DNA from: an uncultured Candidatus Saccharibacteria bacterium
GTDB lineage: Bacteria > Patescibacteriota > Saccharimonadia > Saccharimonadales > Saccharimonadaceae
NCBI GenBank assembly: GCA_937898545.1
Contig: CALEJV010000004.1
Span: 20,188 to 84,187, forward strand
DNA length: 64,000 nucleotides
Direction: 5' to 3'
The notes under the pieces were generated by a model. That model saw only the letters and a list, made by a program, of their open reading frames with translations. It ran no database searches and had not been told where the DNA came from. Positions 31,321-39,777 of the stretch are shown here, piece by piece. The position numbers and the translations under genes are program-made. The first letter of the stretch is position 1. Every line of letters starts with the position of its first letter.

Positions 31321-33666
31321 ATGGGTCAACGACGAGTGGCCACACCCCAGGCAGATGACGCCAAGAAGCGTCCACACGCAAGCAAACAACCAGCGACAAC
31401 CAACACGGTGCTCAGCGCCACCACCACACGCAAAGGCGAGGTCTTTCGGGCGCAGCGGCGCACCAGCGAGGGGGTCAATGCCCAGGCCTCGCAGCATGTT
31501 ATTAACGTGCCGGTCAATAAGTCGGTCTATAATGGCTATGGCGGCAAGCAGTTTACTCTCAATATGCAGCCCAAGCGGCCTCGTGCTCCGCGCCCGACGC
31601 TCAAGGTCATCCCGATCGGTGGGGTGGGCGAGATGGGCATTGGCAAGAATATGACGGCCATTGAGTACGACAACGATATCATCATTATCGATATGGGCTT
31701 CCTCTTCCCAGGTAGTGACTATCCTGGCATCAACTACATCATCCCCGATACGCAGTGGTTGGAGGAGAATAAGCACAAGATTCGGGCACACATCTTTACT
31801 CACGGGCACCTTGATCATATCGGTGCCTTTCGGCACATTATCCCCAAGCTGCCTGCCCCAGTGTATGGCACAGCCTTTACATTAGGTATGCTGCAGCGCA
31901 CTATGGCCGAGACCGATGGTAGTTATGAGCCGGAGTATCATGAGCTCAAGCCTGAGGAGCATGAGATCGTCCAGCTGTGCGACTCCTTTAGTGTGGAGCT
32001 GGTGCGGGTGAACCACTCTATCCCCGATTCGGCCGCAGTGGTGGTGCGTACACCGGTAGGGAACATTCTCAGCAGTGGTGACTGGCGTATTGAGGAAAAC
32101 CCGGTGGATGGCCGCAAGTTCGACTTCGAGCGCTTGCAGGATATTGCGCACACCGAGGGCTTTCTCCTCATGATGAACGAATCGACCAACTGCGAGAGCG
32201 CTGGCACTCACACCCACGGTGAGCACGACATCCAGCACAGCATGGGTGAGGTGATGGACAAGTGGGCCAAGAGCCGCATCATCATCAGTAGTTTCTCTAG
32301 CCAACTGCACCGAATTCAGCTCATCCTCGAGGAAGCAGAGAAGCATGGGCGCAAGGTAGCCTTTGCTGGCTTTAGTATGATCCAAAACCTGGAGGTGGCG
32401 TTGCGCACTGGCGCTATCAAAATCCCCAAAGATACGGTAGTAAAGATGGAAGATCTCGTTAAGCTGCCCGACCACAAGATCACCATCGTCTGTACGGGTA
32501 GCCAAGGAGAATTTAGTGCAGTGCTTAACCGCATGGCGACGGGGGCACATAAATTCGTCAAGATCAAGGGGGGCGATGTGGTAGTCTTTAGCTCTAACCC
32601 CATCCCAGGCAACGAGAAGTACGTCGTACGCACCGTCGATGGCTTGATGCGCGAAGGTGGCGACGTGGTGCAAAATGGCAAGACACACCTGACCGGGGTG
32701 GGGCCACTCCACCTGTCTGGCCATGGGTATTATGATGACCACGTGCGACTCATTAGTGCCGTCAAGCCCACATACTACTTGCCTAACCACGGCGAATTCC
32801 ACATGTTAGTGCACAATGCTCGCTTGGCCGAGAAGGAGTGTGGTATCCCACGCAGCCATATCTTTGTCTGCGACCCGGGGGACATTGTGGAGTTCACGAC
32901 CGATGGTGCACACAAGATTGGGCGCATTCCGCACTCGGGCGGCACAATGTATGACGACGCTGGTGCAGTCGTGAGCGATGTCGTGCTGAAGGATCGCATC
33001 CATATGAGCCTGGAGGGGATGTTCGTTGTGGTGCTCACCGTCCAGCGTGGGACGGGCCGCCTCCTCACCAGCCCAGATATCATCAGCCGGGGCTTCATTT
33101 ATCTGCGCGATAATGAAGAGCTGATGGGGATGATCCGCGCCTACCTCAAGCAAAAAGCAGCGCGCAGCCTGGTGGGCTCGTATGACCTTGATGTCGTAAA
33201 GAAGGAAATCAAAGACGACATTGCCCGCGTCTTGTACGACCAAACACGCCGCATGCCCATCATCATTCCAGTGATTAACGAAGTCGGTGCACCACAAAAG
33301 GCGTCGAGTCGCACTGCCCGTGTGGGCCGTGAAGTCCCAGCTGGGCGCTCGCGTCAGAGTCTCGCTGCGCCAGCTCAGCCACACACGCCACCGCGCATTG
33401 CTAAGGGTGGTGCCGCTGCTAAAGCGGCCGCCATTGCCGCACGCAAAACTGCTGGTGTATTGCCCGCGACAACAGAAGAGAAAGCGCCAACTCGCCCAGC
33501 TAGTACGCGCAAGCGCCGCTCGGCCAATAATCGCACGACCGCACGTAGTAAGCAGCCGAGCAATGACGCCTTCGCTGGCCTGCCACGCAAAAGGTTTCCG
33601 CCGCGGCAAGAGCCCGATACCGAAGTAGTCGTGCCAAAGGACCGCTCGGAGCGCCGAAGCTACTAG
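31321..33666 (+). CDS. rnj: Ribonuclease J with N- and C-terminal extensions, 781 aa
   Basis: A metallo-beta-lactamase/beta-CASP nuclease with 5'-3' exo- and endoribonuclease activity, central to mRNA decay where RNase E is absent. The core starts near residue 93 (L-K-V-I-P-I-G-G-V-G-E-M-G). The metal-binding motif H-G-H-L-D-H is at about 161-166, and further motifs include I-L-S-S-G-D-W-R-I and the beta-CASP S-G-H-G-Y. The core ends near residue 656. It carries an extra basic, probably disordered N-terminus (about 92 residues) and a long Ala/Arg/Lys-rich C-terminal tail (about 120 residues), making it far longer than B. subtilis RNase J1 (555). The tails may bind RNA or partners. Confidence 0.95.
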   Translation: MGQRRVATPQADDAKKRPHASKQPATTNTVLSATTTRKGEVFRAQRRTSEGVNAQASQHVINVPVNKSVYNGYGGKQFTLNMQPKRPRAPRPTLKVIPIGGVGEMGIGKNMTAIEYDNDIIIIDMGFLFPGSDYPGINYIIPDTQWLEENKHKIRAHIFTHGHLDHIGAFRHIIPKLPAPVYGTAFTLGMLQRTMAETDGSYEPEYHELKPEEHEIVQLCDSFSVELVRVNHSIPDSAAVVVRTPVGNILSSGDWRIEENPVDGRKFDFERLQDIAHTEGFLLMMNESTNCESAGTHTHGEHDIQHSMGEVMDKWAKSRIIISSFSSQLHRIQLILEEAEKHGRKVAFAGFSMIQNLEVALRTGAIKIPKDTVVKMEDLVKLPDHKITIVCTGSQGEFSAVLNRMATGAHKFVKIKGGDVVVFSSNPIPGNEKYVVRTVDGLMREGGDVVQNGKTHLTGVGPLHLSGHGYYDDHVRLISAVKPTYYLPNHGEFHMLVHNARLAEKECGIPRSHIFVCDPGDIVEFTTDGAHKIGRIPHSGGTMYDDAGAVVSDVVLKDRIHMSLEGMFVVVLTVQRGTGRLLTSPDIISRGFIYLRDNEELMGMIRAYLKQKAARSLVGSYDLDVVKKEIKDDIARVLYDQTRRMPIIIPVINEVGAPQKASSRTARVGREVPAGRSRQSLAAPAQPHTPPRIAKGGAAAKAAAIAARKTAGVLPATTEEKAPTRPASTRKRRSANNRTTARSKQPSNDAFAGLPRKRFPPRQEPDTEVVVPKDRSERRSY

Positions 33667-33689
33667 GCAATGACTTAGCGTCGCAAAAC

Positions 33690-33722
33690 AAAAAAGCCAG
33701 CGCTATATAGCTGGCTTTTTTG
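33690..33722. terminator. Bidirectional terminator between rnj and the small minus-strand gene
   Basis: AAAAAGCCAGC (33691-33701) pairs with GCTGGCTTTTT (33710-33720). A-runs and T-runs on both sides allow it to work for both convergent genes. Confidence 0.85.
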
Positions 33723-33734
33723 TGCAACCTGTGG

Positions 33735-33896
33735 CTACGTATCCGATTCAACTCGCTGCTGCAGCTCGTGCACCATCTCCTCCAGGCGTTTGATACGCTG
33801 CTGCACGCGCAAATATTCGGCGAGCACTACCAGCACAAAGGCAATCACCGCAAAGGGCGCAATCATCGTTACTATATTCCATACCATCTGCTGCAT
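33735..33896 (-). CDS. Small membrane/coiled-coil protein, 53 aa
   Basis: Reads leftwards from ATG at 33896, with a near-ideal AAGGAGG 4 nt upstream of the ATG on the minus strand. The first ~28 residues form one membrane helix (V-W-N-I-V-T-M-I-A-P-F-A-V-I-A-F-V-L-V-V-L). The rest (about 32-53) is a charged heptad-like helix (Q-Q-R-I-K-R-L-E-E-M-V-H-E-L-Q-Q-R-V), which should be a cytoplasmic coiled coil. It ends before a bidirectional terminator. The size and layout resemble small envelope or division proteins, but no family is assigned. The ribosome binding site, composition and terminator make it a credible gene. Confidence 0.75.
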   Translation of the reverse strand: MQQMVWNIVTMIAPFAVIAFVLVVLAEYLRVQQRIKRLEEMVHELQQRVESDT

Positions 33897-34131
33897 ACGA
33901 CCTCCTTGCTTCTATTGTGACATAGAATGGACAAAATGGCTATTTTTGGCAGCAAATTGTAGGGGAATGATGGCTATGGGAGGAGAAATGTTTAGGAGAT
34001 ATTAGTGGAGAAAAGGGAGGTGATATATGTTTAGTAGTGTTCCACCAGAGAGAATAGTGAGCGGAGAAGTGTAAGGGCTATCAAGATGGTAATCAAACAC
34101 ACACGATAAGCACCCCATTGAAACAAATATG

Positions 34132-34644
34132 TTAAGTTGGTAACCCCATTGATTTCAATATATCATCAACATTCTCGTCACTACCAACTGTAGCACGCGT
34201 GATATTAATCATCTGTTGTAGCGAGTTTGGATCTGGAGTTAATCTTAGTTTTGTAGTTAAATCTGTTAGTTTTTTAAACGCATTAACTTTAATTTTTCCT
34301 ACTTTTTTAAATCCATTAGCAGTATTGGAATATTTTGTATATATTTCTTCATCGGATAAATAATCTATATGGTCGATAGATAAATAGGCTGGAGTATCCT
34401 TGAGTGGTTTTGCCATGCATTCCTCATAATCGTTAGGGTAAGTATATTTCACTGTTTTATGAGTTTGATATACATTTGACTTGTGTGTTGATACCCAAAA
34501 TAATATACCTCCTCCTGGAAATCGGTTTCCAGCAAGCTTATATTTTGGCTTAACAACACCAGTGCCTTTTTCGTGCGAATGTACGTCGAGGTGTATATTT
34601 CTAGCTTCAATAGTCTGAATAAAAAGTGGCTGCGGTAGATTCAT
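34132..34644 (-). CDS. Unrecognised protein, candidate toxin partner of the Panacea-domain gene, 170 aa
   Basis: Second gene of a minus-strand pair, starting 9 nt after the stop of the Panacea-domain gene. It is clearly more A+T-rich than the surrounding genes. The N-terminal half contains alternating hydrophobic strands around G-G-G-I-L-F-W-V-S-T-H-K and V-K-Y-T-Y-P-N-D-Y; the C-terminal half is helical and Lys-rich. I do not recognise the fold. Panacea-type antitoxins neutralise many unrelated toxin types, so a toxin role is inferred from position only. The composition suggests recent acquisition. Confidence 0.6.
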   Translation of the reverse strand: MNLPQPLFIQTIEARNIHLDVHSHEKGTGVVKPKYKLAGNRFPGGGILFWVSTHKSNVYQTHKTVKYTYPNDYEECMAKPLKDTPAYLSIDHIDYLSDEEIYTKYSNTANGFKKVGKIKVNAFKKLTDLTTKLRLTPDPNSLQQMINITRATVGSDENVDDILKSMGLPT

Positions 34645-34653
34645 TGGTTAGCC

Positions 34654-35142
34654 TTACTTTAAGGTTAAATTTAGCACTTCGCCCATATGCTCAGTGCCAC
34701 CAAGCGTAGCACCAATAGCAGTCATTGGTTTGGTTTTGTATGCAACCTGCGTAAGCGCTTTTGGACCGTATCCTTTGAGACTCTCAAGAACAGCATCTAT
34801 GTGCCCTAGGTCGGTTTCTGTTAATTTATCTATCTTAGGTTCGATATCTTCTGTAACCTCGTATTTAACATATTCAGTTCCATAGTCTGTATACGCTGTA
34901 TCTGACTTAATCTCACCACTCCCAACCAAATCAAATAGCACTTTTTCAATCTTTCCATCATAAGGTCCAAAATGCCACCGGATATAATTGAAGTTTGTAA
35001 TTTGTCCATTATTATTACCAACGCTTACCAAATCACAAAGGTAACAAAGTTTAATTAAGCTCGTAACAGTAGAAAGATGATGTTTCGATATTAAATAATT
35101 AACGAGCTGCTTTGTTTTTTCACTAACCGTTTCATACTTCAT
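34654..35142 (-). CDS. Panacea/SocA (DUF4065)-type antitoxin-like protein, 162 aa
   Basis: Residues about 8-105 match the Panacea domain: an N-terminal helix V-N-Y-L-I-S-K, then L-I-K-L-C-Y-L-C-D-L (family pattern K-L-L-Y-L-A-D), and N-F-N-Y-I-R-W-H-F-G-P-Y-D-G-K-I (family pattern of a Y/W-x-x-G-P-V-x-x-x-I motif). This domain serves as a broad antitoxin in PanAT systems and as the proteolytic adaptor in SocAB. It has AAGGAG 8 nt upstream of its ATG. Antitoxin-first order, 9-nt spacing to its partner and A+T-rich composition all fit a mobile toxin-antitoxin or defence cassette between rnj and ftsK. The domain call is from pattern, not from a search. Confidence 0.65.
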   Translation of the reverse strand: MKYETVSEKTKQLVNYLISKHHLSTVTSLIKLCYLCDLVSVGNNNGQITNFNYIRWHFGPYDGKIEKVLFDLVGSGEIKSDTAYTDYGTEYVKYEVTEDIEPKIDKLTETDLGHIDAVLESLKGYGPKALTQVAYKTKPMTAIGATLGGTEHMGEVLNLTLK

Positions 35143-35478
35143 AATAGTAACTCCTTATTTACATTTAATCACATCACTAACGTTCTGCATAATCGTAGTC
35201 TCCACTAAAGAGTTTCTATATTTTATACCACTATTGTAGCTCAATTTAACTGAGCAGCATTTTAATTAGCATTACAATCTGTTATTGCGACAAAGTACAA
35301 GACTGCTAATAAATTGGTATCTTTATTTCCTCTGATTGATCGAATCTGATGTATTATACAATTTAGTTCAGGGTTAGATTATATTCACGAAGAAAGAAAC
35401 ACCGATTGCCTAATGTAGTAAATTATGCTACAATATACGCTATCAAACCAAGCATAAACAGAGTACAATAAAAAGGAT
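35143..35478. other. Divergent A+T-rich intergenic region (336 nt)
   Basis: Lies between the Panacea-type pair and ftsK. It holds the ftsK promoter. An inverted TGTAG (35414-35418)/CTACA (35428-35432) overlaps the -10 box. No gene is seen. Confidence 0.5.
35406..35434 (+). promoter_or_regulatory. Promoter of ftsK
   Basis: TTGCCT (35406-35411), a 17-nt spacer, TACAAT (35429-35434) preceded by TGC. A leader of about 40 nt carries AAAAAGGA before ATG 35479. Confidence 0.65.
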
Positions 35479-37815
35479 ATGGCTACAAAAAGAAAAACCA
35501 CTCGCACTCGTTCGTCTACTCGCTCAAGCGCTGCTCGTCGGCGCAGCCCGAGCAAGAGCAAAGCCAAGCAGGCCGCGCCGCAGCATACGTTGCCAGCGGG
35601 GTTTTGGGCGCAGGTGTCGGCGGTGCTGCTGCTGGCGTTTTCGGTATTGTTGGTGGTGTCGTGGTTTGGCTCGGGTGGGCCAATTCTCAAGTGGCTTGAT
35701 GCGACGATGCTGCATATCATTGGCTATGCGGTGTATGTCGTCCCAGTAGTGGCGGTGTATGTGGCGGTAGCGATCTTTCGAGCGGAGGACAACCGCTTAC
35801 CAGTAGCGCTAAAGCTTGCAGCGGTGCTGATGGTGTTATGGTTTGCGGGGCTATTTGGCCTACTGCGACGCGGTTCAGCTGCGACAGGCGGTGTGATGGG
35901 TGACCTACTCAATCGTGCCATGCTGGCGCTGGTCGACCGGCCAGTGGGGGTTTTTGTGTATGTATTGTTGATCGGCTTGACGCTACTCTTCGTCTTGCGT
36001 GTTTCGCCTATGGCGCTGTGGCGTGGCCTGCAAAACATGGTGCGCAGCGAGGCTGAGGCAGACGATGCTGCCAATGTGGCGGTGGCTCGCCGCGCCGCTG
36101 ATAGCCAAGCACCAGACACCAGCAAAAAGGCTAAGCGTAGTAAGGACGAGAAGGCCCAAGATAAGCCTGCTGCTATGAGTGACTTCAAACTCAACGCGGG
36201 CGTCCCAACCCTCTCGGGTGATGGCCCGGCCGAGCCAAAGCCAGACAAAAAGCCACGGGCGACCTTGCGCGACAGCACACCGTCTACCTCTGTGGACAAA
36301 GCAGCCGAAGATCGCTCTGCTATGCTTGCTGTTAATGACCCCAACTGGCAGCCGCCCAGCCTGGAGCTGCTGGAGAAGCGTCAGAGCCCGGCTGATGCCG
36401 GCGACATTGAGCAAAATGCCCATATCATTCAAGATACGCTGCACGAATTTAACATTAATGTCGAGATGGAGGGAGCAAACATTGGCCCGAAGGTGACGCA
36501 ATACACGCTCAAGCCGCCCGTTGGCGTGAAGCTCAATCGCATCACTGCACTAGAGACGAATATCGCGCTCAATCTCGCGGCATCGAGCCTTCGCATTGAG
36601 GCACCCATCCCAGGCAAGAAGGCCGTGGGCATCGAAGTGCCAAACCGCAAGGCAGCCGATGTGCGCCTGCGTGGGGTGTTAGATAGCCCCGAGTGGCAAC
36701 ACGCCAAGGAGCCGCTGGCGTTTGCGATTGGTAAGGATATCTCGGGCCGGCCCTTCGTCGGTGAGCTCAACAAAATGCCGCACCTCTTGGTGGCGGGGCA
36801 GACGGGCTCGGGTAAGTCAGTGATGATCAACACGCTCCTCACCAGCTTGCTCTACCGCAACAGTCCCAGCGAAATGAAGCTCATCCTCGTCGACCCCAAG
36901 CAGGTGGAGATGGCGCCATATGCCGATATTCCGCACCTCCTGACCCCTGTTATTGTTGAGCCGGAGAAGACCATTAGTGCCCTCAAGTGGGCGGTTAATG
37001 AAATGGAGCGGCGCTATAGTCTGCTGGCTGAGGAGAAGGTGCGTGACATCAAGACGTATAACGAAAAGATCAAAACCCGCGGTAAGCAGATCGCCGTGGC
37101 TGATGAGCAGGGCCACATGCAAAAGGTAGACGAAGGCCGCATGCCGTATGTCGTCATTGTGGTAGATGAGCTAGCCGACCTGATGATGGTGGCAGCGCGC
37201 GATGTGGAGGCGCTGATCGTCCGCTTAGCTCAGAAGGCTCGTGCCGTTGGTATTCACCTGGTGCTGGCGACGCAGCGGCCGAGTGTGGATGTGATCACCG
37301 GCCTTATTAAGGCCAATGTGCCAGCCCGCATCGCCTTTACGGTGGCGAGCCAGGTAGATAGCCGCACTATTCTCGACCAAATTGGTGCCGAGAAGCTCCT
37401 TGGTCAGGGCGACATGCTGATGAAAACCGCTAGCATGCCCAAGCCTAAGCGTATCCAGGGTGCCTGGGTGATGGACGAAGAAGTCGCCAAGGTGACCGAC
37501 CACCTGCGCATGCAGTCGGCACCACAGTATAATGACGAGATCGTGAGCCAGCCTGTCCAGCTCAATGGCAAAGGTGGCGTAGTGATGGATATGGATGGCA
37601 ACGGCGAAGGCAATGACGATATGTTCCGCGATGCTGTGCGGGTGGTGGTAGAGACCCGCAAAGCTTCGACCTCGCTCCTCCAGCGCAAGCTCCGCGTGGG
37701 CTATGCCCGGGCGGCCCGCATCATGGAGGAGATGGAAGAGCAAGGCATCATTGGCCCAGCCGACGGCTCGCGCCCACGCGATGTGCTGATCGGCAGCATG
37801 GACGAGCTGGGATAA
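35479..37815 (+). CDS. ftsK: DNA translocase FtsK/SpoIIIE, 778 aa
   Basis: Pumps chromosomal DNA through the closing septum and aligns dif sites. A basic N-terminus is followed by about four membrane helices (within residues 38-185), a charged linker (about 190-280), the alpha/beta translocase motor with Walker A G-Q-T-G-S-G-K-S (about 440) and Walker B V-I-V-V-D-E-L-A-D, and a C-terminal winged-helix gamma domain (about 705-770: R-K-A-S-T-S-L-L-Q-R-K-L-R-V-G-Y-A-R-A-A-R-I). The gamma domain reads KOPS-type polarity sequences. Length matches compact Gram-positive homologues. Confidence 0.97.
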   Translation: MATKRKTTRTRSSTRSSAARRRSPSKSKAKQAAPQHTLPAGFWAQVSAVLLLAFSVLLVVSWFGSGGPILKWLDATMLHIIGYAVYVVPVVAVYVAVAIFRAEDNRLPVALKLAAVLMVLWFAGLFGLLRRGSAATGGVMGDLLNRAMLALVDRPVGVFVYVLLIGLTLLFVLRVSPMALWRGLQNMVRSEAEADDAANVAVARRAADSQAPDTSKKAKRSKDEKAQDKPAAMSDFKLNAGVPTLSGDGPAEPKPDKKPRATLRDSTPSTSVDKAAEDRSAMLAVNDPNWQPPSLELLEKRQSPADAGDIEQNAHIIQDTLHEFNINVEMEGANIGPKVTQYTLKPPVGVKLNRITALETNIALNLAASSLRIEAPIPGKKAVGIEVPNRKAADVRLRGVLDSPEWQHAKEPLAFAIGKDISGRPFVGELNKMPHLLVAGQTGSGKSVMINTLLTSLLYRNSPSEMKLILVDPKQVEMAPYADIPHLLTPVIVEPEKTISALKWAVNEMERRYSLLAEEKVRDIKTYNEKIKTRGKQIAVADEQGHMQKVDEGRMPYVVIVVDELADLMMVAARDVEALIVRLAQKARAVGIHLVLATQRPSVDVITGLIKANVPARIAFTVASQVDSRTILDQIGAEKLLGQGDMLMKTASMPKPKRIQGAWVMDEEVAKVTDHLRMQSAPQYNDEIVSQPVQLNGKGGVVMDMDGNGEGNDDMFRDAVRVVVETRKASTSLLQRKLRVGYARAARIMEEMEEQGIIGPADGSRPRDVLIGSMDELG

Positions 37816-37908
37816 GGCAGCGGGCAGTTTGCACACAGGTTTACGGTGAGTCTTAAAAGGTGAGAACGGAGAGTCTCGGCTGAATTTTACTTGCATCATA
37901 GGCGATGG

Positions 37909-37914
37909 TATAAT
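37909..37914 (+). promoter_or_regulatory. -10 box (TATAAT) of the 37949 gene
   Basis: TATAAT preceded by TGG, with a possible TTTTAC -35 at 37885-37890 (18-nt spacer). A leader of about 28 nt contains GGGGA. Confidence 0.55.
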
Positions 37915-37948
37915 CATAATTATTGCAGTAATACACGGGGAATCATCT

Positions 37949-39724
37949 ATGCCAAAGCCAAAATCACCAGAACAATTTATTGCATCATCACCAACTGGAG
38001 AGAAACTCCTTGGTATGTTCCATCACAACCTTGGCGACGGAGCACTGCGCATCGCGAGAATAATCACACATGAGCAGCCAGCTCATCGTAGTGATGACAC
38101 GCACAATGAGCATAACCACCACGTTCACCAGCCAACCCATCGCAGGCTGGGTAATCACGAAGCCAAGATAGCGGCGATGCTGGAGAGTGGCTACTGCAGC
38201 ATTACACACCCAGACGCTCGGTTCGCGCAAGAGGAGATTGCTGATTTACTTATTAAAGAAGAGGCGGTGCCAGAAGCGTATTTTGCGCTGCAAGAGCGGA
38301 TTGCCCGCAAGCGTGGCCAAGGTGAGGTAGTGCTAAGCCTAGAAGAAAAGCAGCGTCTGGTGGATACCGTCCAAGCTGACCAAGCTGAGAGCCTCACGCA
38401 GTGGTCAACATATCTGCGGAGCAATGAGAATGAGTATGTATATCCAGACTGGTTTAAGGTATATGTCTGGGAATCGCTCAAGACGATGGGCGAGTACGAC
38501 AAAGCTAAGGGAGAATTTGAGAAGCGTACTGGCTCGACGACTGCATCCTGGCCGGAGCTCAATGCTGAGGCACTGGCGCAGGTGTATGATGCTATCGACC
38601 ATGGAGTGATTCGTGGTGAGCGTGAAGTGGACGACCAGCTGGCACCACTGCTAGGCAGGGGGGACTTTGCTGCGCTCTATGCTGCAGCTCTTGCTGATAG
38701 CGCTGATAATGAGACGAAGCAAGAGGCATACCAAGCAACGACCGGTTCGTGGACGAAGTACGAGCGAATTGCTAGCCAACATAGCCCCAACTACACCAAT
38801 GATGGCGGGGAAAATACGAGACGCCTCACAGACATGGAGCGACGGGTGCACGCAGGTGAAGAGCTGACGACAGAAGACCTAGAATTCTTGTGGTTGAATG
38901 AGAGAATTGAAGGCTTTGGCTTGGATGTTGATCCGCGAGCTAGTCAGCTGCTAGAGGGGCGCGATTATGTGGCAGACTTTGACCGAATTGCAGAGATGAT
39001 TGGTTATGATGAGTTGTACTGGACGGTGGTTGAGGGTGACGAAGGTCGTGTATGGAATATGAGTAAAAATTATTTCGTTGATAGAATTGACCGACTGAGT
39101 GATGAAAGCCGCGATGATCTTATCAAAACAATGGAGTATGATAAATACCTTGATAATATTAAGACTGCCATGCGTGCCAGGCATTTGTATCAGCAAGGTG
39201 TAGAGGTTATAACGATATTGGATCGTCGATTTGTTTGTCAGTATCCATATCCTTATCGAGTGGTTGATGATGGCAACGCTATAGCAGATCGGCTTATTGC
39301 AGCAGGGGCTGATGCTGAGTATACGAATGGCCTCTTGAAAGTGATACGCAATGACCCGATTGGTTACCACAGCGAGCCGAAGGCTCCAGAGCGAATCCTG
39401 GACCAACGAGATTTTGACAATTGGCTCCAGTATATGACTAATACAGTAGGTGAGCTACCGTGTGATGATGCAACACGGCAGCGCATTATGCACGACGTCG
39501 TGCAGTCTGACCTTGAATATATGGAGAGAAAAACCATTCTTGATAACCTTAATACATTGGCGCACATCAACAACGATAACCGCCAAATGACACGCTGCTT
39601 GCTTGATGCTTTTCCTACTTGGTGGCTCAAGTACTATGGTAGAGGGCTTATCGCTGGAGGCCTTGACCGGTCAACAGCTGAAGAATATCTTTCGACCCTT
39701 CAAGATGATGATGAATTGCTCTAG
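37949..39724 (+). CDS. Unrecognised large soluble protein, 591 aa
   Basis: No family is recognised. The N-terminus contains a His-rich stretch (H-N-E-H-N-H-H-V-H-Q, about residues 50-60) that might bind metal. The remainder is acidic and largely helical with many Glu/Asp/Arg residues and no membrane helix or signal peptide. Composition changes along the gene: from about 38880 to 39330 the codons are more A+T-rich than the flanks. A pattern of repeated Y-D-x-Y/W motifs in the centre is not a recognisable repeat. It is convergent with pheA. No function is proposed. Confidence 0.75.
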   Translation: MPKPKSPEQFIASSPTGEKLLGMFHHNLGDGALRIARIITHEQPAHRSDDTHNEHNHHVHQPTHRRLGNHEAKIAAMLESGYCSITHPDARFAQEEIADLLIKEEAVPEAYFALQERIARKRGQGEVVLSLEEKQRLVDTVQADQAESLTQWSTYLRSNENEYVYPDWFKVYVWESLKTMGEYDKAKGEFEKRTGSTTASWPELNAEALAQVYDAIDHGVIRGEREVDDQLAPLLGRGDFAALYAAALADSADNETKQEAYQATTGSWTKYERIASQHSPNYTNDGGENTRRLTDMERRVHAGEELTTEDLEFLWLNERIEGFGLDVDPRASQLLEGRDYVADFDRIAEMIGYDELYWTVVEGDEGRVWNMSKNYFVDRIDRLSDESRDDLIKTMEYDKYLDNIKTAMRARHLYQQGVEVITILDRRFVCQYPYPYRVVDDGNAIADRLIAAGADAEYTNGLLKVIRNDPIGYHSEPKAPERILDQRDFDNWLQYMTNTVGELPCDDATRQRIMHDVVQSDLEYMERKTILDNLNTLAHINNDNRQMTRCLLDAFPTWWLKYYGRGLIAGGLDRSTAEEYLSTLQDDDELL

Positions 39725-39777
39725 TGGCTCAATCTAAATATATTCTTGTGCGCTGGAGATAAGCATGGTTATATGTA

